Source: Hyphomicrobiales bacterium
GTDB taxonomy: Bacteria; Pseudomonadota; Alphaproteobacteria; Rhizobiales; Aestuariivirgaceae
Length of the DNA: 5,604 bases
Assembly: GCA_025356765.1 (NCBI GenBank)
Contig: JANXRO010000389.1
Location: 1 to 5,604, forward strand
Direction: 5' to 3'
Within the stretch, counting starts at the first letter, position 1, and each line of letters opens with the position of its first letter. The notes beneath the pieces were generated by a model. The model had not been told where the DNA came from. It ran no database searches and saw nothing but the letters and a program-made list of their open reading frames with translations. The translations under genes were made by a program, and so were the position numbers. Shown here piece after piece: positions 1-5,604 of the stretch.

Positions 1-19
1 CCCTAAAGCTCCCCCCACC

Positions 20-1642
20 ATGATCCGCATTGACTCCATATCCAAACAGAACGGCCATCAACTTGTTTTTATCGAGGCTTCAGCAGCGTTGAACCGCGGC
101 GAGAAAATTGGGCTTGTTGGGCCCAATGGGGCTGGCAAAACCACTTTGTTCCGCATGATTTCGGGCCGTGAAGAACCCGATGAAGGCCAGGTTTCAACGG
201 ATCGGGGCATTTCGATTGGCTATTTCAACCAAGATGTGGGCGAAATGGCGGGGCGTTCTGCCGTGGCCGAAGTGATGGAAGGGGCAGGGCCCGTCAGCGC
301 CGTGGCCGCAGAAATGGCAGCGCTTGAAGCCGCCATGGCAGACCCTGATCGCATGAACGAGATGGACGAGATCATCGCCCGCTATGGTGAAGTTCAATCA
401 CAATTCGAAAAGCTTGATGGCTATGCCCAAGATGCGCGGGCGCGTGAAGTGTTGGCAGGCCTCTCATTCTCTCAAGAGATGATGGATGGCGATGTGGGCA
501 AGCTTTCAGGTGGCTGGAAAATGCGCGTGGCCTTGGCCCGTATTTTGCTGATGCGCCCTGATGCCATGTTGCTGGACGAGCCTTCCAACCATCTTGATCT
601 TGAAAGCTTGATTTGGCTGGAACAGTTTTTGAAAAATTATGATGGCTTGTTGGTGATGACTTCGCATGACCGCGAATTTATGAATCGCATTGTCACCAAA
701 ATTGTTGAGATCGATGGAGGTGAACTCACCAGCTATTCCGGCGATTATGAATTTTATGAGCAACAGCGCGCCTTGGCTGAAAAACAACAGCAAGCCAGCT
801 TCGAACGCCAGCAAGCCATGTTGGCAAAAGAGTTGAATTTCATTGCGCGTTTCAAGGCCCGCGCATCACACGCCGCACAAGTGCAAAGCCGCGTAAAGAA
901 ATTAGAAAAGATTGATCGCGTTGAACCACCCAAGCGCCGCGTTACTGTGGCCTTTGATTTTGCCCCAGCGCCGCGTTCGGGCGAAGATGTGGCCACCATC
1001 GCTGGTGTGCATAAAGCTTATGGAACCAAGCAGATTTATGAAGGCTTGGATTTTCAAATCCGCCGCAAAGAACGCTGGTGCCTAATGGGCATCAATGGCG
1101 CTGGCAAATCCACACTGCTCAAATTGATTGCGGGTTCAACGGAGCCAGACCAAGGCAAAGTGAGCGTTGGCGCATCGGTTAAGATGGGCTATTTCGCCCA
1201 ACACGCCATGGAATTATTAGATGGCGATCATAGCGTTTTTGAATCGTTGGAACACGCCTTCCCCCAAGCAACCCAAGGCTCGCTTCGCAATCTTGCCGGC
1301 GCATTCGGTTTTTCGGGTGATGACGTTGAAAAGAAATGCCGCGTGTTATCCGGCGGCGAAAAAGCCCGGTTGGTTATGGCGCAAATGTTGTTTGATCCGC
1401 CAAACTTTTTGGTGCTGGATGAACCCACCAACCACTTGGATCTTTTCACCAAAGAAATGTTGATCAAAGCCTTGGCCGATTTTGAAGGCACAATGCTGTT
1501 TGTATCGCATGACAGGCACTTTTTGGCAGCACTTTCAAACCGCGTGTTGGAATTAACGCCTGAAGGCATTCACCAATATGGCGGCGGCTATACCGAATAT
1601 GTAGAACGCACAGGCTATGAAGCACCGGGGATTATGGCTTAA
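20..1642 (+). CDS. ABC-F family ATPase (two ATP-binding cassettes, no membrane domain)
   Basis: 540 residues holding two complete ABC cassettes. Cassette 1 has Walker A GPNGAGKT (34-41), signature LSGGWKMRV (162-170), Walker B ending LLDEPSNHLDL (184-194, catalytic Glu187) and H-loop His216. Cassette 2 has Walker A GINGAGKST (357-365), signature LSGGEKAR (443-450), Walker B FLVLDEPTNHLDL (463-475, Glu468) and H-loop His497. Between them lies a charged, Gln/Lys/Arg-rich linker (about 240-320), where ABC-F proteins carry the arm that reaches toward the ribosomal P-site tRNA. No membrane segments are present, so it is not an exporter. Known family members (EttA, Uup, YbiT, YheS) bind ribosomes and relieve stalled translation; some relatives give antibiotic resistance. 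The length is close to YbiT/EttA, with no long C-terminal coiled coil as in Uup. All catalytic residues are intact. The ATG at 20 begins the usual beta-strand right at the N terminus, but no clear ribosome binding site precedes it and the promoter lies outside the window. The subfamily cannot be fixed by eye. Confidence 0.96.
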   Translation: MIRIDSISKQNGHQLVFIEASAALNRGEKIGLVGPNGAGKTTLFRMISGREEPDEGQVSTDRGISIGYFNQDVGEMAGRSAVAEVMEGAGPVSAVAAEMAALEAAMADPDRMNEMDEIIARYGEVQSQFEKLDGYAQDARAREVLAGLSFSQEMMDGDVGKLSGGWKMRVALARILLMRPDAMLLDEPSNHLDLESLIWLEQFLKNYDGLLVMTSHDREFMNRIVTKIVEIDGGELTSYSGDYEFYEQQRALAEKQQQASFERQQAMLAKELNFIARFKARASHAAQVQSRVKKLEKIDRVEPPKRRVTVAFDFAPAPRSGEDVATIAGVHKAYGTKQIYEGLDFQIRRKERWCLMGINGAGKSTLLKLIAGSTEPDQGKVSVGASVKMGYFAQHAMELLDGDHSVFESLEHAFPQATQGSLRNLAGAFGFSGDDVEKKCRVLSGGEKARLVMAQMLFDPPNFLVLDEPTNHLDLFTKEMLIKALADFEGTMLFVSHDRHFLAALSNRVLELTPEGIHQYGGGYTEYVERTGYEAPGIMA

Positions 1643-1694
1643 CCCTTCGCTGCTGCTTCGCGTTTATCATTCTCAAACTTTCACTTTTTGCATT
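1643..1694. other. Convergent intergenic spacer, no clear terminator
   Basis: The ABC-F gene and the SRPBCC gene point at each other across about 67 bases. I looked for a GC-rich hairpin followed by a T-run on either strand and found none. There are only T-rich patches around 1679-1696, without a stable stem before them. Termination is therefore either factor-dependent or placed inside the neighbouring genes. Confidence 0.5.
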
Positions 1695-1724
1695 TTACAA
1701 AGCACCGGTTTACATAGCACCGGT
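1695..1724. repeat. 15-bp tandem duplication spanning a stop codon
   Basis: Two adjacent 15-bp units, TTACAAAGCACCGGT (1695-1709) and TTACATAGCACCGGT (1710-1724), differ at one base. Similarity runs on for two more bases to 1726. Read on the minus strand, each unit is ACC GGT GCT (A/T)TG TAA. The distal-left copy therefore repeats the last codons and the stop of the SRPBCC gene, leaving a second in-frame TAA 15 nt after the first. The most likely origin is a slippage duplication at the gene end. A partial match, AAGCACCGG, also occurs at 1620-1628 inside the ABC-F gene. Confidence 0.85.
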
Positions 1725-2150
1725 TTCAACAAACTGCGCCAATTGTTTCAGCGAATCTTGCCAACCCAAATGACACATCTCTTCTGGAATCATATCAGGC
1801 ACGCCTGCTTGCGTGATTGACATATCAGTGCCGCAGGACACGGCTTTCAGAATGACTGTGACAATCATTTCACCGGGCAAATTGGGATCATCAAATTTAT
1901 CATTATAACGCAGCTTTTGATTTGGAATGAGTTCCAAATACGTGCCCCCAAAAGCATTACTGTTGCCTGAATCAAATTCAGTGAACTTCATGCGGAAAAT
2001 GCCACCAACTTTGGCATCCATATGATCAACTGTGCAGGTATAGCCTGCTGGCGGCAGCCACTTGGCCGCAGCGGCGGGATCAAGAAACGCTTTATAAACC
2101 CGCGCCGGTGGCGCTTTTAAAACGCGGTGAAAGTTTAAAGTGTAAGGCAT
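1710..2150 (-). CDS. SRPBCC / AHSA1-like (START-fold) domain protein
   Basis: 146 residues, a full-length single SRPBCC domain of the Aha1-like type. Near the N terminus is the family pattern of a strand, then VYKAFLDP (18-25) and W31-P33. This is followed by a Gly-Gly turn before a strand (KVGGIFRMKF, 47-56), then GGTYLELIP (68-76). A long C-terminal helix contains GWQDSLKQLAQFV (129-141). The fold forms a deep hydrophobic cavity that binds small lipophilic ligands. Despite the name, bacterial members of this kind are mostly uncharacterised and need not act on Hsp90. No signal peptide or membrane segment is seen, so it is probably cytosolic. It is the second gene of an operon with the VOC gene, 9 nt downstream of it. 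Its ribosome binding site AGGAG sits 6 nt before the ATG and overlaps the VOC stop codon, which fixes this start and suggests translational coupling. The C terminus ends within a 15-bp tandem duplication. The ligand is unknown. Confidence 0.9.
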   Translation of the reverse strand: MPYTLNFHRVLKAPPARVYKAFLDPAAAAKWLPPAGYTCTVDHMDAKVGGIFRMKFTEFDSGNSNAFGGTYLELIPNQKLRYNDKFDDPNLPGEMIVTVILKAVSCGTDMSITQAGVPDMIPEEMCHLGWQDSLKQLAQFVETGAM

Positions 2151-2156
2151 AGCGTT

Positions 2157-2162
2157 CTCCTA
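2157..2162 (-). promoter_or_regulatory. Ribosome binding site overlapping upstream stop codon
   Basis: On the minus strand the sequence reads TAGGAG, then AACGCT, then ATG. The TAG that ends the VOC gene shares its AG with the AGGAG Shine-Dalgarno sequence of the SRPBCC gene. Ribosomes finishing the VOC frame are therefore placed directly at the next start, the classic layout for coupled translation. Confidence 0.8.
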
Positions 2163-2909
2163 TTTTGTATTTGATAATAGTGCAAAATGGCCGCCTTGAG
2201 GGTCAATGCCGTGCACAGTCCATTGCCCGCCCGGAACTTCCATCGGACCGTAAGCAACCTTTCCACCCGCCTTGGTAATGCGCGCCACAGCGGCCTCCAT
2301 GCCGTCCACCATGAAATAATAAACCCATGTTGGCATTGGCATTGTGTCCATTTTTTTCATCATGCCGCCTAGATCTTTTCCATCAACCTGGAACATTTGA
2401 TAAATGCCCTCGGGGCCCATGTCGTGGCCATGCCCTTTGGCCCATCCAAACATGGCGGAATAGAAATCCCACGCCTTGTTCAGATCGCCCGCATGCAATT
2501 CGTTCCAGCCCACTGTGCCAATTGAACCCGCTTTAGGCATTGCCCGCTGCTCGGTTGAAAGTGGCTGCATGATCATAAGGCCAGCCCCTGTCGGATCGGC
2601 AATCACCGCCATGCGCCCTACGTCAGGAACAGTCCACGCTTCCTTATAAATTTTGCCGCCCAATTGCACAGCCTGCTTGCAAGCTGCATCCACATCGGGG
2701 GTATAGACATAACCCGTCCACACCGCGGGCATGCCCTTCATTTCGGGCGGCGTATCCATAATTCCGCCCATGCCGGCACCGTCAACCTGCGTTACAACAT
2801 AGTTAGGCATCTGTTGAGAATAAGTCCAACCGACAACTTCGCCGTAGTATTTCTTTGCGCCTTCAACATCAGACGTCATCAAGTCATGCCAGATAAACGG
2901 ATTTTGCAT
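2160..2909 (-). CDS. Two-domain VOC (glyoxalase/bleomycin-resistance fold) protein
   Basis: 249 residues made of two tandem VOC domains. Domain 1 (about 5-116) runs from FIWHDLMTSDVEGAKKYYG to GRMAVIADPTGAGLMIMQP. Domain 2 (about 132-246) runs from VGWNELHAGDLNKAWDFYS to WTVHGIDPQGGHFALL. The internal duplication is plain: each half has W-(H/E) near its first strand, a helix with (Y/F)Y/S, the pattern FGW or VGW, and a late D-P-x-G turn. His8 and His139 occupy corresponding positions in the two halves and may be metal ligands. The organisation resembles the Cfp30B / SgaA-like group of double-VOC proteins, whose substrates are mostly unknown. The start is chosen at 2909 because GGGAGGA lies 6 nt upstream and a promoter lies just beyond. 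The frame stays open back to 3563, but that part is antisense to the adaptor gene, spans the promoter and has no VOC similarity. It is cytosolic, with no signal peptide, and is probably co-transcribed with the SRPBCC gene. Confidence 0.93.
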   Translation of the reverse strand: MQNPFIWHDLMTSDVEGAKKYYGEVVGWTYSQQMPNYVVTQVDGAGMGGIMDTPPEMKGMPAVWTGYVYTPDVDAACKQAVQLGGKIYKEAWTVPDVGRMAVIADPTGAGLMIMQPLSTEQRAMPKAGSIGTVGWNELHAGDLNKAWDFYSAMFGWAKGHGHDMGPEGIYQMFQVDGKDLGGMMKKMDTMPMPTWVYYFMVDGMEAAVARITKAGGKVAYGPMEVPGGQWTVHGIDPQGGHFALLSNTK

Positions 2910-2915
2910 TTTATA

Positions 2916-2922
2916 TCCTCCC
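2916..2922 (-). promoter_or_regulatory. Strong Shine-Dalgarno for the VOC gene
   Basis: GGGAGGA on the minus strand is followed by TATAAA and then the ATG at 2909. It decides the start: the true protein begins MQNPFIWHD. The much longer open frame that continues upstream to 3563 is not the gene. Confidence 0.85.
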
Positions 2923-2928
2923 AAGGTT

Positions 2929-2957
2929 TCTATAGGTTGACGACCAGAATGTGTAAA
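2929..2957 (-). promoter_or_regulatory. Candidate sigma70-type promoter for the VOC-SRPBCC operon
   Basis: Minus strand: TTTACA (-35, 2957-2952), a spacer of exactly 17 bp, then TATAGA (-10, 2934-2929). Each box matches the consensus at four or five of six positions. Transcription would begin near 2922, at the Shine-Dalgarno sequence itself. That would give an unusually short leader of about 13 nt, so the true start could be shifted or a second promoter used. Confidence 0.5.
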
Positions 2958-2980
2958 AAACAAGGTTACAAAAATATTAT
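2952..2980 (+). promoter_or_regulatory. Weak candidate promoter for the RND efflux operon
   Basis: Plus strand: TATTAT at 2975-2980 matches the -10 consensus at five of six positions. Seventeen bases upstream is TGTAAA (2952-2957), a poor -35 (three of six) that is the exact complement of the leftward -35 box. The start of transcription would fall near 2987, giving a leader of about 70 nt that contains the inverted repeat at 3020-3036. A weak -35 is common where an activator helps, but this is only a pattern match. Confidence 0.3.
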
Positions 2981-3019
2981 CTGCAGAAGTGACGGTTTCT
3001 CGACATATTCTGCGTCTAT

Positions 3020-3036
3020 ATGCTGCTGTGCAGCAT
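3020..3036. promoter_or_regulatory. Perfect 7-3-7 inverted repeat upstream of the efflux operon
   Basis: ATGCTGC, TGT, GCAGCAT forms a perfect dyad that ends 20 bp before the adaptor ATG. It overlaps a second 8-bp palindrome, AGCATGCT (3032-3039). The size and place would suit an operator for a dimeric repressor such as the TetR or MarR proteins that often control RND pumps. It could also form a small hairpin in the mRNA leader near the ribosome binding site. No regulator gene is present in the window to match it with. Confidence 0.4.
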
Positions 3037-3056
3037 GCTAAACGAAGAGAGATTGA

Positions 3057-4364
3057 ATGACACGCGCGTCTAAAACCATAGGTTTCGTGGCCGTCCTGGC
3101 CGTTCTGGCCCTTGCCCAGTGGCAATATAATATTGGGCAAACTGCACTTGGCATTGTGGGCCTTGCAAAAGCAACGGCTGAACAAACTCCTGCTGGTGCA
3201 GGTGCTGGCGCCTCTGCTGGTGGAGCGAGCGGCGCAAAAAGAAGTGCCCCACCAATTGCAGTCAAATTGGCCGAGGCAAAAAATGCTGATTTGCCCCTCA
3301 TTGAACGCAGCTATGGCACAGCCCAAGCCATGGCACAGGTGAACATTAACGCCCGCATCACTAGCCAAGTGACCAAAGTTTTGGTGCAAGATGGCCAAAC
3401 CGTAAAAGCCGGAGATGTGCTTCTCGAACTGGATGACCGTACCCTGCAAGCAACGCTTGCCAAAGACATGGCAACCTTGGCCAAAGACAATGCGGGGCTT
3501 GAAAACGCCAAGCTGCAAGTATTTCGTGCAAAAACCTTGGCTGCCCGCAATGCCGGAACCCAAGCAGATTTAGACACTGCTGTTGCGGCCGAAAAATCTG
3601 CCGAGCAAGTTGTGCAAGCAGATCAAGCTGTGATTGATGCTGATAAGCTTCAATTGGATTTTGCCAAGATCACGGCACCTTTTGATGGTAAGCTTGGAAC
3701 GGTGACAGCGGTGCTGGGTGCTTTGGTTTCAACCAATGGTACGCAAACACCTTTGATGACCATCACAGAAATGCAACCTTTGAAAATTGCGTTTCGTTTG
3801 CCTGAACAGGTTTTGCCAGCAATACGTGCCAAGCTCGACCAAAAAAATGATGTGACAGTGCGGGTCTATGAATCCGGCAGCCATAAGCTTTTAGATTCCG
3901 GAAAATTGACGTTCGTTGATTCCAGTGTGGATACAAGCTCAGGCACAATTGGCATTGCGGCAACAGTGGCCAATGACAAGCTTGCCCTGTGGCCGGGCCA
4001 ACATGTGGAAGTTGAAGTTGAGTATGGCGCAGCAACAGGTGCCCTCACAGTGCCCACCGTGGCCGTGCAGCAAGGTCAAATTGGCAGCTTCGTTTGGGCC
4101 ATCGATCAAGACAACAAGGCCACCGCCACACCTGTGGAGGTTGCCCGTTATGAAGGCGATAGCGCCGCCATCTCCAAAGGCCTCACAACGGGTCAACAGG
4201 TTGTAATCGAAGGCCAAGCGAAACTGAACAATGGTGCAATGGTGCGCAGTGGCAAACCTGCTGAAGCCGCAACTGCTGATCAAAAACCGGCAGACGCATC
4301 AGCGCCAGCCGATACCACACCCAAAAAACACAAAAATAAAGATACCGGAGCAACCCAGCCATGA
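3057..4364 (+). CDS. RND efflux periplasmic adaptor subunit (HlyD/AcrA/MdtA-like membrane fusion protein)
   Basis: 435 residues. A short hydrophobic N-terminal segment (8-20, VAVLAVLALA) after Arg3/Lys6 looks like a signal peptide or membrane anchor. There is no lipobox cysteine, so it is not an AcrA-type lipoprotein. Next comes an Ala/Gly-rich linker (45-60), then the first lipoyl half (about 93-126, with VKAGDVLLELDD) and an alpha-helical hairpin (127-200) containing LAARNAGTQADLDTA. The second lipoyl half (201-238) includes the signature ITAPFDGKLG (205-214). A beta-barrel (about 240-325) with LWPGQHVEVEV (311-321) and a membrane-proximal domain (328-398) with VPTVAVQ (332-338) and G-L-TTGQQVVIEG complete the fold. 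Such adaptors bridge the inner-membrane RND pump and an outer-membrane channel. The C terminus ends in a Pro/Ala/Asp stretch and a basic patch PKKHKNK. A weak purine-rich site (AAGAGAGA) precedes the ATG. The permease follows directly. Confidence 0.95.
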   Translation: MTRASKTIGFVAVLAVLALAQWQYNIGQTALGIVGLAKATAEQTPAGAGAGASAGGASGAKRSAPPIAVKLAEAKNADLPLIERSYGTAQAMAQVNINARITSQVTKVLVQDGQTVKAGDVLLELDDRTLQATLAKDMATLAKDNAGLENAKLQVFRAKTLAARNAGTQADLDTAVAAEKSAEQVVQADQAVIDADKLQLDFAKITAPFDGKLGTVTAVLGALVSTNGTQTPLMTITEMQPLKIAFRLPEQVLPAIRAKLDQKNDVTVRVYESGSHKLLDSGKLTFVDSSVDTSSGTIGIAATVANDKLALWPGQHVEVEVEYGAATGALTVPTVAVQQGQIGSFVWAIDQDNKATATPVEVARYEGDSAAISKGLTTGQQVVIEGQAKLNNGAMVRSGKPAEAATADQKPADASAPADTTPKKHKNKDTGATQP

Positions 4365-4396
4365 GCATTTTAAAATTGCGCGGTTTTCCATTATGA
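4361..4396 (+). other. 11-codon candidate coupling ORF between adaptor and permease
   Basis: An ATG at 4361 overlaps the adaptor stop (ATGA, 4361-4364) and opens a frame of 11 codons, MSILKLRGFPL. Its TGA (4394-4396) overlaps the permease ATG at 4393, making a second ATGA. CGGAG at 4346-4350 could act as its ribosome binding site, 10 nt upstream. The permease ATG itself is preceded by pyrimidine-rich sequence without a Shine-Dalgarno. The pattern suggests that ribosomes could pass from adaptor to permease through this mini-frame. The peptide has no recognised function, and chance or an old frameshift at the permease start remain possible. Confidence 0.35.
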
Positions 4397-5604
4397 ACAT
4401 TTCTGAATTCTGTATCAGAAGGCCAGTCGCCACCATCCTAATGTCAGTCGCAATTTTAATTGCGGGTTTGTTTGCATGGAAAATTTTACCCGTTGCCGCC
4501 CTGCCGCGCGCTGAATTTCCAACCATCAGTGTTTCAGCAGATATGCCAGGCGCTTCGCCCGACATCATGGCCACATCTGTTGCAACGCCGCTGATCAAAC
4601 AATTTTCAACAATTGCGGGTGTTGATACAATTTCAACATCAAATTCCTTGGGTTCAACCAATATCACCATTCAATTTGTTTTGAATCGTTCGATTGATGC
4701 AGCAGCAGCCGACGTTCAAGCTGCAATTTCCCGCGTGTCCCGCTCTCTGCCGCAAGAAATGACCGAGCCACCCAATTATCGTAAAGTGAACCCGGCAGAT
4801 GCGCCCGTGATATTGTTGGCCCTAAAAAGCAGTATTGCCGCGATGACAGATCTTGATTCTATTGCGCAAAATGTTTTATCGCCCACACTTTCAACGGTGG
4901 ATGGCGTGGCCCAAGTTCAAATTTATGGCAGCCAAGCTTTTGCTGTGCGCATTGAAATGGACCCGGATGCGCTTTCTGCCAAAGGCATTTCCGTGGCTCA
5001 GTTGCAACAGGCCGTGGCCGATGCCAATCGTACAAGCCCTTTGGGTACGCTGGTGTCTGGCCCACAGCAGTTAACGTTGCTGGCAGACACACAATTATCC
5101 AACGCCGAACAATTTGCCAATCAGGTGATTGCCATCCGCAATGGCAATTCAGTGCGGCTGCGTGATGTGTCTCGCGTTATCAATTCAGTCGCTTCCAATC
5201 AATCATCCGCCACTTATGATGGAACAAGAGCCATTGTGCTGGCCGTGCAACGCCAGCCAGATGCCAACACTGTCAGTGTTGTGGAAAAAGTAAAAGCCAT
5301 TCTGCCAGATCTTGAAAAACAATTGCCGGGCACAGCGTCTATAAGTATTCTCAGTGATCGGGCCGCGTCTGTAAAAGCTTCGGTTTATGATGCTGAAATA
5401 ACGCTGCTTATTACTATTCTTCTGGTCATCGCCATTGTTTATGTGTTCATCCGCTCACTGCGCGCCACCATCATTCCAGCCATCGCTGTGCCCATCTCAT
5501 TGATCGGCACACTTGGCATTATGTATCTGCTGAATTTCTCGATCGACAACGTCTCATTGATGGGCATCACGCTGGCTGTAGGTCTTGTGGTGGATGATGC
5601 CATT
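4393..5604 (+). CDS. RND family multidrug efflux permease, MdtB/MdtC-like (3' end beyond window)
   Basis: The frame is open from the ATG at 4393 to the window edge: 404 codons of a protein that usually has about 1,030. The start MNISEFCIRRPVATILMS is the classic RND N terminus (F/C-I-x-RPVAT). It leads into TM1 (about 12-29) and then LPVAALPRAEFPTISVSA. Family motifs follow: PGASPDIMATSVATPL (52-67), the SLGSTNITIQF stretch (85-95), DVQAAI (107-112), and YRKVNPADAPV (129-139), which is typical of MdtB/MdtC. TM2 (about 335-353) and TM3 (359-380, with RATIIPAIAVPISLIGT starting at 357) are present. TM4 begins before the cut and contains GLVVDDAI, with the proton-relay Asp pair Asp401-Asp402. 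It should export drugs or other amphipathic compounds using the proton gradient, as a trimer working with the adaptor encoded just upstream. No ribosome binding site is visible, so translation may be coupled. Whether a second permease (as in the mdtB-mdtC pair) follows cannot be seen. Confidence 0.96.
   Translation, partial: MNISEFCIRRPVATILMSVAILIAGLFAWKILPVAALPRAEFPTISVSADMPGASPDIMATSVATPLIKQFSTIAGVDTISTSNSLGSTNITIQFVLNRSIDAAAADVQAAISRVSRSLPQEMTEPPNYRKVNPADAPVILLALKSSIAAMTDLDSIAQNVLSPTLSTVDGVAQVQIYGSQAFAVRIEMDPDALSAKGISVAQLQQAVADANRTSPLGTLVSGPQQLTLLADTQLSNAEQFANQVIAIRNGNSVRLRDVSRVINSVASNQSSATYDGTRAIVLAVQRQPDANTVSVVEKVKAILPDLEKQLPGTASISILSDRAASVKASVYDAEITLLITILLVIAIVYVFIRSLRATIIPAIAVPISLIGTLGIMYLLNFSIDNVSLMGITLAVGLVVDDAI

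Noticed and set aside
506..999. Minus-strand open frames opposite the ABC-F gene
   Set aside because: They lie fully within a gene with intact motifs on the plus strand, have shadow-like composition and no ribosome binding site or recognisable domain.
20..1642. The ABC-F gene as part of the efflux operon or as a drug exporter
   Set aside because: It has no membrane domain, and it is separated from the pump genes by an oppositely oriented operon.
1646..1661. CTTCGCTGCTGCTTCG as a possible terminator hairpin after the ABC-F gene
   Set aside because: It is a short direct GCT/TTC-rich repeat and not an inverted one, and no T-run follows directly.
1617..1820. Plus-strand 67-codon frame across the convergent spacer
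   Set aside because: It starts inside the ABC-F end and continues antisense to the SRPBCC gene; no domain, no ribosome binding site.
2910..3563. A 218-codon in-frame upstream extension of the VOC gene on the minus strand
   Set aside because: It is antisense to the adaptor gene, runs through the promoter region, has Cys/Ser/Arg-rich composition unlike a folded protein and no VOC similarity. A strong ribosome binding site marks the internal ATG at 2909 as the true start.
3939..4670. Minus-strand frames opposite the adaptor and permease, including one of 123 codons
   Set aside because: Both plus-strand genes are strongly supported; these frames are their shadows and show no features of their own.

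Overview
The window reads as ordinary proteobacterial chromosome, most likely alphaproteobacterial. The supports are a base composition near 50% GC, tight gene packing, an ABC-F protein of the kind common in that class and an MdtABC-type RND pump. The taxon is inferred from general gene style and not from a marker gene, so it is tentative. There is no rRNA, tRNA, CRISPR array, insertion sequence, integrase or phage gene.

Layout. (1) 20-1642 (+): a complete ABC-F ATPase with two nucleotide-binding domains. (2) 1643-1709: a short convergent spacer without a clear terminator, running into a 15-bp tandem duplication that overlaps the stop codon of the next gene. (3) 2909 down to 1710 (-): a two-gene operon, first a two-domain VOC/glyoxalase-like protein and then an SRPBCC/AHSA1-like protein. 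They are 9 nt apart, and the VOC stop codon overlaps the ribosome binding site of the second gene. (4) 2910-3056: a 147-bp divergent control region with a good sigma70-type promoter facing left, a weaker candidate facing right, and a perfect 7-3-7 inverted repeat just before the right-hand gene. (5) 3057 to the right edge (+): an RND efflux operon, with a periplasmic adaptor (membrane fusion protein) followed by an MdtB/MdtC-like inner-membrane permease. The permease is cut by the window edge after 404 codons. Between the two is an 11-codon reading frame joined to both by ATGA overlaps.

How the genes work together. The adaptor and permease should form the periplasmic and inner-membrane parts of a tripartite exporter. 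No outer-membrane channel gene or transcriptional regulator is visible. The VOC and SRPBCC proteins are small soluble proteins of unknown substrate, probably made together. The ABC-F protein is likely a ribosome-associated ATPase and not a transporter.

I see no convincing undescribed system. The points most worth a second look are the double ATGA junction at the adaptor/permease boundary, the stop-codon-containing tandem duplication at 1695-1724, and the compact divergent control region.
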